Assembly: GCA_012514895.1 (NCBI GenBank)
Contig: JAAYZK010000311.1
Span: forward strand, 1 to 32,715
DNA: 32,715 nt
Origin: Planctomycetota bacterium
GTDB taxonomy: Bacteria; Planctomycetota; Phycisphaerae; SM23-33; FEN-1343
Direction: 5' to 3'
This document shows, one piece after another, positions 8,500 through 19,926 of the stretch (positions are counted from its first letter, which is position 1; each line of letters begins with the position of its first letter). A model generated the notes under the pieces. That model had not been told where the DNA came from. It saw only the letters and a program-made list of their open reading frames with translations, and ran no database searches. The translations under genes were made by a program, and so were the position numbers.

Positions 8500-9303
8500 A
8501 TGAAAGTGAGCGTCATCGTCGCTGCCGCCGGGAGCGCCCGGCGATTCGGCGGCAAGCGAAACAAGATCTTCGAGAAGGTCGACGGACGACCGATGTTCCT
8601 GCGAACGCTGGAATTGTTCGTCAACCGCGACGACGTCTGCCAGACGCTCCTGGTGATCAGCCCCGATGACGAGGCCGAGATGAAGGAGCGGTTCGGCGGC
8701 AATCTGGGCTTCATGGGCGTCCGGATCGTCCTGGGCGGCCCGCAGCGGACCGACTCCATCCGCAATGCGCTGGCCTGCGTGGACGACCAGGCCGACTTGG
8801 TGGCGGTCCACGACGCGGCCCGCCCGTGCGTCAGCCCCCTGTGGATCGACGCGGTCTTCGCCGAGGCCGAGCGGACCGGCGCCGCCATCCTGGCCTGCCC
8901 CGTGCACGGGACGCTCAAGAAGGTCCGCACCACCACGCGCGAGCCCGACGGGCCCATCCCCATGCTGGGCGGGGAACCCCTGCCCGGCACCGCGATCAGG
9001 CGGCCCAAGGACCACCAGATCGTCCAGACCGTCAGCCGCGACGAACTGTGGGAGGCCCAGACACCCCAGGTCTTTTCCAAGAAGATACTTATGGACGCCT
9101 ACGCCAAGGCCGCCGACGCCGCCACCGACGACGCGGCCCTGGTGGAGGCGATGGGGCGGACCGTCCACGTGGTCATGGGCGACCCGCGAAACGTGAAGAT
9201 CACCGTCCCGGGCGACCTGGCGGTCGCCTCGGCGCTGATCCAGACGCTGCCGAAACCCAAACCCAAACGCGACGCGCATCCCTTTAGCGAGGCGCAATGG
9301 TGA
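8500..9303 (+). CDS. ispD: 2-C-methyl-D-erythritol 4-phosphate cytidylyltransferase IspD
   Basis: IspD transfers CMP from CTP to 2-C-methyl-D-erythritol 4-phosphate, the third step of the MEP isoprenoid pathway in the cytosol. The 267-residue protein has the N-terminal nucleotide-binding loop (AAAGSARRFGGKRNK), VHDAARPCV, a PVHGTLKKV segment, AQTPQVF and TDDAALVE in the family order. It is longer than typical IspD (about 230 residues): roughly 25 extra residues rich in Pro and Gly are inserted between the substrate loop and TPQVF, and a basic/Pro tail (PKPKPKRD) is appended. I chose the ATG at 8500 over a GTG at 8470 because the family begins at MKVSVIVAAAG and AAGGA lies about 10 nt upstream. 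The gene follows the PIN/TRAM gene by 47 nt and is probably co-transcribed with it. IspE of the same pathway is encoded at the right end of the window. Confidence 0.93.
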   Translation: MKVSVIVAAAGSARRFGGKRNKIFEKVDGRPMFLRTLELFVNRDDVCQTLLVISPDDEAEMKERFGGNLGFMGVRIVLGGPQRTDSIRNALACVDDQADLVAVHDAARPCVSPLWIDAVFAEAERTGAAILACPVHGTLKKVRTTTREPDGPIPMLGGEPLPGTAIRRPKDHQIVQTVSRDELWEAQTPQVFSKKILMDAYAKAADAATDDAALVEAMGRTVHVVMGDPRNVKITVPGDLAVASALIQTLPKPKPKRDAHPFSEAQW

Positions 9304-9328
9304 CAAATGCTTCCGTGCGGCGCATAAT
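9300..9328 (+). promoter_or_regulatory. Candidate sigma70-type promoter for the lipoprotein-DUF4159-moxR genes
   Basis: GTGACA (9300-9305) and CATAAT (9323-9328) are 17 bp apart, each matching five of six consensus positions. The -35 box overlaps the ispD stop codon. Transcription would start near 9335, giving a leader of about 60 nt before the ATG at 9397. Confidence 0.6.
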
Positions 9329-9396
9329 GGGTGCTGCGGCGCCGCCGCTGGATGAAAAGAAACGCTCACGTGGTCGAACCCAAGGAGCATCGAACG

Positions 9397-10377
9397 ATGA
9401 ACCGTAGGAATGTCGTGATTGTGGCCTTGCTGGCGATGGTGCTGATCGCGGGAACCGGATGCGACATCCCGCCGTCTCCGCCGACGTCGGGGGGACGCGC
9501 CGTGACGTCGATCATCGTCACCGCCGAGAGTGAACGGGACGCCGCTCAGCGTCTCGTCGACGCCCAGGCCGAGTATCGCTGGTCCCTGGCGGCGCTGGCG
9601 GCCTACTACCAGACCGGCGGCGCCCTGGTCAAGCACCGCTGGGCCGTGCGCGAGATGGAGAATCTCGAACAGGCCCAACTGTTCACCTTCAAGAACCTCC
9701 AGGCCAGCCAGCCGGATCGCGGGGCGACCATCGGGCAGGCCGACGAGGCGACGCTTGTCGAGCGCGTCGTCACCGCCCGCAAGGCGTACACCGACGCCAT
9801 CGACGCGCTGACCCTCTACTACGAGGGCATCGGCGAGCCGCTCAAGCTGGCCGCGGTCGACAACATCCGCCGGCGTTTCGACCCGGTGCGCACGTACATG
9901 TACTTCCTGGACGCCGAAGTGCCCCCGGCCGACCTCAAGCCGCTGACGATCATCCCCGAGGCCGAGCAGATGTTCGAGCAGGCCCTGGCCCTGTACGAGG
10001 GCGGCCGCGTGCTGGGAATCACCGTCGACTACGCCAAGACGCGCCAGTCGCTGCTGCGGTTCCTGGACCTGATCCGCCAGTACCCCACCAGCACGAAGAT
10101 CGCCTACAGCGCGTTCTACATCGGGGAGATCTACCGCCAGTTCGACGAGCCGACCCGTGCGGTGATATGGTACCGCCGGGCCACGCAGTGGGACCCGATG
10201 CTCGACCGCCCGGCCCGCTTCGAGGCCGCCCGGATCGCGCAGTTCGAGCTGCGCAACTACGAGATGGCCCTGGGGCTGTACCGCGAGGTGCTCCAGTACG
10301 AGACGTTCGACATGGGCAACGTGAAGGTGGCCCGCGGCCGGATCGCCGAGCTGGAGTTCGCCATGGGCGGGAAGTAG
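9397..10377 (+). CDS. Probable lipoprotein with TPR-like helical repeats
   Basis: The 326-residue product starts with a lipoprotein-type signal (MNRRNVVIVALLAMVLIAG, then TGCD with Cys22). The mature part is predominantly helical. Its middle (about 45-180) is a long amphipathic region resembling the hairpins of outer-membrane efflux or coiled-coil proteins. The C-terminal third contains TPR-like units: IAYSAFYIGEIYRQFDEPTRAVIWYRRATQWDP, then FEAARIAQFELRNYEMALGLYREVLQ, with the typical small/large residue spacing. TPR proteins act as protein-protein scaffolds, here at the cell envelope; no partner can be named. The start at 9397 is favoured over upstream in-frame codons because AAGGAG lies 9 nt before it and the signal peptide begins there. 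It is the first gene after the promoter at 9300-9328 and is followed 43 nt later by the DUF4159 gene. Confidence 0.75.
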   Translation: MNRRNVVIVALLAMVLIAGTGCDIPPSPPTSGGRAVTSIIVTAESERDAAQRLVDAQAEYRWSLAALAAYYQTGGALVKHRWAVREMENLEQAQLFTFKNLQASQPDRGATIGQADEATLVERVVTARKAYTDAIDALTLYYEGIGEPLKLAAVDNIRRRFDPVRTYMYFLDAEVPPADLKPLTIIPEAEQMFEQALALYEGGRVLGITVDYAKTRQSLLRFLDLIRQYPTSTKIAYSAFYIGEIYRQFDEPTRAVIWYRRATQWDPMLDRPARFEAARIAQFELRNYEMALGLYREVLQYETFDMGNVKVARGRIAELEFAMGGK

Positions 10378-10400
10378 ACCGGCCGGCGTCGGCGGCCGGT
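10378..10400 (+). other. Perfect 8-bp hairpin between two co-directional genes
   Basis: ACCGGCCG (10378-10385) and CGGCCGGT (10393-10400) are exact inverted repeats around a 7-nt loop, starting right after the stop codon at 10375-10377. The next bases are purine-rich and contain the ribosome-binding site of the next gene, and there is no T-run. It is therefore unlikely to be a classical intrinsic terminator. It could protect the upstream mRNA segment or tune expression of the downstream gene. Confidence 0.55.
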
Positions 10401-10420
10401 GAGGGGGGAGAAGGCGGCAC

Positions 10421-11938
10421 ATGGCCTGCGCGTGGTCACGGTGGTGGGTCTGTCTGGCGGTCCTTGCCGCCGCGCCGGCGGCCGGCGAGCCGTGGGTGAA
10501 CCCCAAGGCGGCCGTCGGACCCCGGGCGAGCCCGTCGCGGATCGGCGGCGGGGAAGGCGTCCCGCCCCTGCCCCTGCCCGCCACGCCCCTGCGCCGCAGC
10601 GAGAAACGCCGCCAGCCCGCTCCGCCGGCCCTGGTGGGCATGATCACCTTCGCCCCGGCCGACGCGCGCCTCGTCGACGGCCGCCGCGCCGCCGATGAGA
10701 CCTTCCCCACCACGCAGATCGACATCGAACGCCTCCTCAGCGCGGCCAACCAGGCGCTGCACATCCAGTACCGCTACGTGACCGCGTCGCTGGAGACCTT
10801 CAGCGGCGACCCGGCCGAACTGCCCCTGCTGTACCTGACGGGCTGGACGGAGATCCCCCCGCTGAGCGAAGCGACGCTCGGACGACTCCGCCGCTACCTC
10901 TACGACGGCGGCACGCTCGTCGTCCACGCCCAGTGCGGCCGCGAAGCGTTCGTGCAGTCGGCCCGGCGGGAGCTGGGGCGGCTGCTGCCGGGGCGGGCGC
11001 TGGCGGCGATCGACACCGACAGCCCCCTGTTCCACGCCTGCACCGACATCGAAACGATGCGCGTCCGTAAGGACGACGGGCCCTTCCGGACGATGCCGCC
11101 CTACCTCGAAGGGATCTGCCTCGGCTGCCGGCCGGCGGTGATCTTCAGCCCCATCGATCTGAGCTGCGGGTGGAACGTCGCCCAGCGGCCCATCCTCGGC
11201 GGGCTGCTCTACCACCAGGCCGACGCGACGGCGCTGGGGGTGAACATCATCGCCGTCGTGCTGGCGAACTTCCACTACGCCCGGGCGTTCGGCGTCCAGA
11301 CGATCTACCCGCAGCAGGACGACCCCGCGCGCGATCGGCTCGTGCTGGCCCAGCTCGTCCACGAAGGCGACTGGGACCCGACCCCGCACGCGCTGCCCAA
11401 CCTGATGAAGCACATCCAGGCCAACACCGAGCTGAACGTCCAGTTCAGCCGCCGCGAGGTGCGAGCCGCGGCCGACGAGCTGGCCGGCCACCCGGTGCTG
11501 TACATGACGGGGCTGCGCGACTTCACCTGGAGCGACGCGGAGGTCGCGGCCCTGCGGGACTGGCTCGGCGCCGGCGGGCTGCTGATCGCCGACGCCGCGG
11601 CCGGGCGCAGGGCCTTCGACGTCGCCTTCCGCCGCGAGATCGCCCGCGTGGCCGGCGACGCCCCGCTGGAGCCGATCGCGCCGGACCACCCGCTGCTGAC
11701 GATGCCCTACGCCGTCTCCGCCGTGCGCCTCTCGCCCCTGCTGCAGACCCAACCGGGCCAGACGGCCGCGCCGGCGCTGGAGGGCGTGACCCTCGACGGG
11801 CGCCTGGCGGTGATCTACTCGCCGCTGAGCCTGTCCAACGGCTGGGAGCAACTGGCCTACCCCTACAACCGCGGCTACGCCGACCACGACGCCCTCCGCC
11901 TGGGGGTCAACCTCATCGCGTACGGCCTGATGCACTGA
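10421..11938 (+). CDS. Exported protein with two tandem DUF4159-type domains
   Basis: The 505-residue protein starts with a short signal peptide (about 1-22, ending PAAGEP) and a Pro/Arg-rich linker. Two related halves follow. In the first (about 70-285), ITFAP, LLYLTGWTEIPPLSE, LRRYLYDGGTLVVHAQCG, DTDSPLFHACTDI and VIFSPIDLSCGW appear in that order. In the second (about 286-505) the counterparts are VQTIYPQ, VLYMTGLRDFTWSDAE, LRDWLGAGGLLIADAAAG, APDHPLLTMPYAV and VIYSPLSLSNGW. This is the DUF4159 pattern (a class-I glutamine amidotransferase-like Rossmann fold without known activity), apparently duplicated within one chain. In planctomycetes such genes often sit with MoxR ATPase, DUF58 and von Willebrand-type genes; here moxR is next. 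The role is unknown. The ATG at 10421 has a strong purine-rich ribosome-binding site (GGGGGGAGAAGG). Confidence 0.8.
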   Translation: MACAWSRWWVCLAVLAAAPAAGEPWVNPKAAVGPRASPSRIGGGEGVPPLPLPATPLRRSEKRRQPAPPALVGMITFAPADARLVDGRRAADETFPTTQIDIERLLSAANQALHIQYRYVTASLETFSGDPAELPLLYLTGWTEIPPLSEATLGRLRRYLYDGGTLVVHAQCGREAFVQSARRELGRLLPGRALAAIDTDSPLFHACTDIETMRVRKDDGPFRTMPPYLEGICLGCRPAVIFSPIDLSCGWNVAQRPILGGLLYHQADATALGVNIIAVVLANFHYARAFGVQTIYPQQDDPARDRLVLAQLVHEGDWDPTPHALPNLMKHIQANTELNVQFSRREVRAAADELAGHPVLYMTGLRDFTWSDAEVAALRDWLGAGGLLIADAAAGRRAFDVAFRREIARVAGDAPLEPIAPDHPLLTMPYAVSAVRLSPLLQTQPGQTAAPALEGVTLDGRLAVIYSPLSLSNGWEQLAYPYNRGYADHDALRLGVNLIAYGLMH

Positions 11939-11940
11939 GA

Positions 11941-12033
11941 ACGGCAGGCTGTAGACCGCAGGCCGTAGGCTGTAGACTGTAGGAACGGCAACGGCACGAT
12001 GAACGGCCGTTCCTGCAGCCTGCAGTCTGCCGT
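11941..12033. repeat. Intergenic repeat of TGTAGACTGTAGG-like units forming a long hairpin
   Basis: The gap between the DUF4159 gene and moxR is filled with degenerate copies of a short unit (GGCTGTAGAC, GGCTGTAGACTGTAGG) that recur in inverted form at 12006-12033. The left arm (11962-11989) and right arm (12006-12033) match at 21 of 28 positions. Of the seven differences five would be G-U pairs in RNA, leaving only an A-C and a C-C mismatch, so the transcript could form a stem of about 28 bp with a 16-nt loop. It ends 4 nt before the moxR ribosome-binding site (AGGAGA). There is no T-run, so it is not a typical terminator. The transition-only drift between the arms suggests that the RNA (or single-stranded DNA) fold is selected. 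Confidence 0.65.
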
Positions 12034-12049
12034 CCACAGGAGACGCCGG

Positions 12050-13064
<1,015 letters not shown>

Positions 13065-13078
<14 letters not shown>

Positions 13079-13496
13079 GACGAAGGAGCCGCAATGGGGC
13101 GAGGGCACCGAGTTCCGCATGGTCCGGCGCGGGCGCCATAAGGTGGTGATCTTCCGCGGCGCCCCGCGGTTGGCGTTCGATCTGGTCGACGACCCCGGCG
13201 AGCAGCACAACCTGCTGGGCGCCACGGGTGGGCTGCCGGCGGCTGTCGGCGACCTGCTGCGGTGGGCCGGCGAGTCGATCGACTTCGACCAGGCCGAGCA
13301 CGAGCGGACCGTACGGGACGGCAGCCTGCGCAAGCAGTACGCCCAGGCCACCGACGACCGCAGCGGCAATCTCTTCCACATGCCCAACGGCACGGCGGTC
13401 AACGCCGACGATACGCTGTACCATCCCGAGATCGTCGCGACCGACGGCGAGAACCTGTTCGGCCCCGACTGGCGGAACCAGAACCCGACTCGATGA
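13065..13496 (+). pseudogene. Sulfatase C-terminal fragment lacking the catalytic domain
   Basis: The 143-residue reading frame matches only the C-terminal subdomain of type I sulfatases: FRMVRRGRHKVVIFRGAP, then FDLVDDPGEQHNLL, which is the beta-strand/ELYDLENDPGE-type end of these enzymes. The alkaline-phosphatase-like N-terminal domain, with its C-x-P-x-R formylglycine motif and metal ligands, is absent. Its first in-frame ATG (13065) lies inside the last codons of moxR and has no good ribosome-binding site. The likeliest reading is the remnant left by a deletion that joined moxR to the tail of a sulfatase gene. It could still be translated by coupling to moxR, but a function without the catalytic core is doubtful. 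Confidence 0.7.
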
Positions 13497-13509
13497 ACAG
13501 GGATATATC

Positions 13510-14331
13510 ATGCCACCCCTGAACGTCCTTTACATCCACGCCCATGACGCCGGCCGTCTGATCGCCCCGTACGGCCACGCGATGCCGACGCCGAACCTCA
13601 CCCGTCTGGCGGCACAGGGCATGCTCTTCCGCCGGGCGTTCTGCTGCGGCCCGACGTGCTCGCCGAGTCGAGCGGCGCTGCTCACCGGCCAGTCGCCCCA
13701 CGCAACGGGCATGCTGGGGCTGGCGCACCGGGGTTTCTCGCTGAGCGACTATGACCGCCACATCGTCAGCACGCTCAAGCCCGCCGGCTACACGACGCTG
13801 CTGAGCGGCGTGCAGCACGTGGCGGCGTGGGACCAGGTAGATCGCATCGGCTACGACGAGATCCTCACCCGCGACGGCCACGCCGACGCGGCGGCGACGG
13901 CGGCCGTGGCGCGCCTCGCCGCGGGGATCCCCGAGCCCTTCTTCATGAGCGTCGGCTGCATCGAGCCGCAGCGCTGCGTGCGGACCGACCGCTGGAAGTA
14001 CGTCCGCCGGTACGGCGACAAGCACACCCCGGTCCTGCCCAACTGCGACGACGGGCTCTCGAAGGATGTCTTCCTCGCCGCCGGCTGGGCGAAGCGGACG
14101 CTGCCGGGCGAGGCGCTGTACGACATGCTGTTCGATCCGACCGAGTCGCACAACGTCATCGGCGATCCCGGGCTGGCCGACGCCGCCGCCGACCTGCGGC
14201 AGCGTCTCGACCGATGGATGGCCGAGACGAACGACCCTCTGCTGCAGGGCCCGGTGGCGGCGCCGTCGGGGGCGAAGGTCAACGATCCGGACGGCCTGTC
14301 GCCGAAGGAGCCGCCGCAAGAGATCCCGTGA
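13510..14331 (+). pseudogene. Sulfatase with a large in-frame internal deletion
   Basis: The 273-residue reading frame has the start and end of a planctomycete-type sulfatase. The N-terminal part has NVLYIHAHDAGR with the first metal-binding Asp, GHAMPTPNLTRLAAQG, the formylglycine motif CSPSR (Cys50-Arg54) with AALLTGQSPH, and FFMSVGCIEP (145-153). The next residues are already the C-terminal signature RCVRTDRWKYVRRYGDK, then LYDMLFDPTESHNVIGDP. Normal members of about 450-500 residues have some 150-200 residues between these blocks, carrying the second metal site and catalytic His/Lys residues. The junction lies near 13963-13974 and keeps the frame. The product is therefore very probably inactive. 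The ATG at 13510 has an AGGG 8 nt upstream. An assembly error is an alternative to a real deletion. Confidence 0.72.
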
Positions 14332-14413
14332 AGTCAGGTGTCACGCAGGGACGTTCACAAGGTGAAATGTGGCAGTCTGCCGCATCCATGCCAACCGTTG
14401 GGAGGAGGCAGGT

Positions 14414-16342
14414 ATGAGAACGCTGTTGATAGCGGTGCTGGTGGCCGTCGTATGCGTGTCGCGGCCGCTGCAGGCGTCGGAAGGCGCACCGACGGCGGAG
14501 GCCTTTCTCCAAGCCGTCCGAGACGGGGACAAGGCCGTCGTGACTGTCGGCCTGGACGCCCATCCCGAATGGGTCCACCAGGTCATGGGGCCGTGGGACT
14601 GCCCGCCGATCCATTATGCCGCCGACGCCGGCCGCGTGGACATCGTCGGCCTGCTGATCGAGCGCGGGGCCGACGTCAACGCCCACCACGAGCGGTACCG
14701 CTGGTACCCGATCCACGAGGCGGCCGCCCAGGGCCACCCGGAGGTCATCGCGCTGCTGCTGGACCACGGGGCCGACATCAACCCGGCCAACCGCGACGAC
14801 CTGACGCCGCTGATGATGGCGGCCGGGGAGGGCCACCTCGACGCGGCGGTGCTGCTCATCCGGCGCGGCGCGCCGATCGACCAGAAGGACGCCGACGGCT
14901 GGACTCTCCTGCACCAGGCGTCGGCCCGCGGCGACGCCGCCATGGCCGAGCTGCTGCTGGATCGCGGGCTGGCGGTCGACGTCCGCTGCAGTGACGGCCG
15001 CACGCCCCTGCACTGGGCGGCGACGCCCGCCCTGGCGCGGTTCCTGATCGGCCGCGGCGCGGCGGTCGACGCGCGCGGCAGTCATCAGCGTACCCCGCTG
15101 CACCTGGCGGCGATGTTCGGCTTCGACGAGGTCGTCGCCGCCCTGCTGGACGCCGGGGCGGCCGTCAACGCCGCCGACGCCGACGGGCGCACGCCGCTCG
15201 ACCTGGCCGGCGACGAGGGCCGCACCGCCACGGCGGCCCTGCTGGCCGCCCGGGGGGGCGCCGCGGGCAAGGCACCCCGGGTGCCGGCGCCGCCGACCCG
15301 CACGCGGATCGGGCCCAAGGGCCAGTTCTACCTCAATGACAAGCCGATCATCCCCATCGGCGTCTGGCAGCAGCCGGAGCGGCTCTTTGCGTACAACCGC
15401 GCGTTGGGCATGACCTGCCTGGTCTACCCGCCCGGGGGCGGGCTTACCGACGACACTTCGACGCCCGCTTACGTCCGCGGGGCCGACGAGGCAGGGCTCG
15501 GGGCCTTCATGCATTACCACGATAGCCTTCGCGCCCTGCCGGGCACCTGGGGCTGGGTCGGCGGCGGCTGGCCCGTCGAGCGGGCCCGGTGGAAGTACGA
15601 GCAGCTTCGGCGGAAAGGCCCCGGCCGCGCCATCCTGTGCAACTTCGGCGGCCACGGGCTGGTGAACGACGACCCGCGGGAGACGGCGTTCTACCGGGAG
15701 GTCTTCCCGTACATCGACTGCCTCTGCCCGCACGTCTGGCCGGAGATGAACGACGGCGAGCCGCGCAACCTCCGCAACGTCGCCAGGATGGTCGACACGG
15801 CCCGGCGGCTGTGCGAAGGGCGTCCCGGCGGCGAGGTGAGCATCTGGATCGACATCAACCCCCACGCGTGGACCAACCACAACCGCGAGCACCTCGCCGC
15901 CCCGACGTTCGAGGAGTTCCGCTACCAGGTCTGGCTGGGGCTGATCCACGGCGCCGACGGGATCTGCGTCTTCCCGATCTCGTTCAACCCGTTCGTCTTC
16001 TCGCAGATCCCCGCGGGCACCGAGGAGAAGCTGCCCGGGCTGTTCGCCCAGGTCGAGTCCCTCGCGGCGGTCCTGGCGGCCGAGGAGTCGCCCCGGGCGC
16101 TCCGCGTGATCGGAGAGGGCACCGTCGACGTCACGACCCGACGGCTGGACGGGGCCGACTACGTTTTTGCCGTCGCCGGCGAGGGCGAGGCCCAGACGAT
16201 CCGCCTGGAGGCCGAGGGCCTGGGCGAGACGCTGGCCCTGGACGACGTGCTCGACCAGGCGCCCCGCCCCGCCGCCGGCGGGTCCTGGAGCGAGCGGGTG
16301 GCCCCGCTGGACCTGCGCGTCTGGCGGCTGACGCCGCGATGA
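14414..16342 (+). CDS. Exported ankyrin-repeat protein with C-terminal glycosidase-like domain
   Basis: The 642-residue protein begins with a signal peptide (about 1-22, RTLLIAVLVAVVCVS, then LQASEG). Residues about 25-282 hold seven or so ankyrin repeats, recognisable by units such as PIHYAADAGRVDIVGLLIERGADVN, TPLMMAAGEGHLDAAVLLIRRGA and TPLHLAAMFGFDEVVAALLDAGA. After a short Pro/Ala linker, residues about 297-642 look like a TIM-barrel glycoside-hydrolase-type domain. It opens with the typical FYLNDKPIIPIGVW strand, contains HVWPEMNDGE (His440, Glu444) and IWIDINPHAW, and closes with a beta domain (YVFAVAGEGE, LDLRVWRLTP). Ankyrins bind proteins; the C-terminal part may bind or cleave glycans, but I cannot assign catalytic acids. 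A strong ribosome-binding site (GGAGGAGG, 5 nt away) fixes the start. It follows the broken sulfatase by 82 nt. Confidence 0.8.
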   Translation: MRTLLIAVLVAVVCVSRPLQASEGAPTAEAFLQAVRDGDKAVVTVGLDAHPEWVHQVMGPWDCPPIHYAADAGRVDIVGLLIERGADVNAHHERYRWYPIHEAAAQGHPEVIALLLDHGADINPANRDDLTPLMMAAGEGHLDAAVLLIRRGAPIDQKDADGWTLLHQASARGDAAMAELLLDRGLAVDVRCSDGRTPLHWAATPALARFLIGRGAAVDARGSHQRTPLHLAAMFGFDEVVAALLDAGAAVNAADADGRTPLDLAGDEGRTATAALLAARGGAAGKAPRVPAPPTRTRIGPKGQFYLNDKPIIPIGVWQQPERLFAYNRALGMTCLVYPPGGGLTDDTSTPAYVRGADEAGLGAFMHYHDSLRALPGTWGWVGGGWPVERARWKYEQLRRKGPGRAILCNFGGHGLVNDDPRETAFYREVFPYIDCLCPHVWPEMNDGEPRNLRNVARMVDTARRLCEGRPGGEVSIWIDINPHAWTNHNREHLAAPTFEEFRYQVWLGLIHGADGICVFPISFNPFVFSQIPAGTEEKLPGLFAQVESLAAVLAAEESPRALRVIGEGTVDVTTRRLDGADYVFAVAGEGEAQTIRLEAEGLGETLALDDVLDQAPRPAAGGSWSERVAPLDLRVWRLTPR

Positions 16343-16437
16343 CCGGTGGCGAGAACCTGCTGAACGGCCGAAAAGGCGGCCTGCGCCCTGCCTTCTCCGG
16401 CTCGACGCTCACAATGCGGCGCCGGTCCGCGCGGGCG

Positions 16438-16466
16438 TTGCAATCGACGGCCGGGCGTGGTAGAGT
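16438..16466 (+). promoter_or_regulatory. Sigma70-type promoter of carB
   Basis: TTGCAA (16438-16443) and TAGAGT (16461-16466) are separated by 17 bp. Transcription would start near 16473, about 45 nt before the carB ATG. The 175-bp gap before carB holds no other clear signal apart from a weak 5-bp hairpin near 16366-16381. Confidence 0.6.
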
Positions 16467-16517
16467 CCGCGGAATTTGGAGCCGCGAGCCCAACCGCAGG
16501 AGCAGGCAGACCCATCC

Positions 16518-19901
<3,384 letters not shown>

Positions 19902-19926
19902 CCGCCGGGGCGACCGGGAAGACGGC

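Noticed and set aside
16366-16381. Small inverted repeat GGCCG/CGGCC after the ankyrin gene as a terminator
   Set aside because: Only 5 bp of stem and no following T-run; too weak to call.
19902-19926. Shared terminator between converging carB and CvpA-like genes
   Set aside because: The 25-nt gap holds no convincing inverted repeat with a T-run on either strand.
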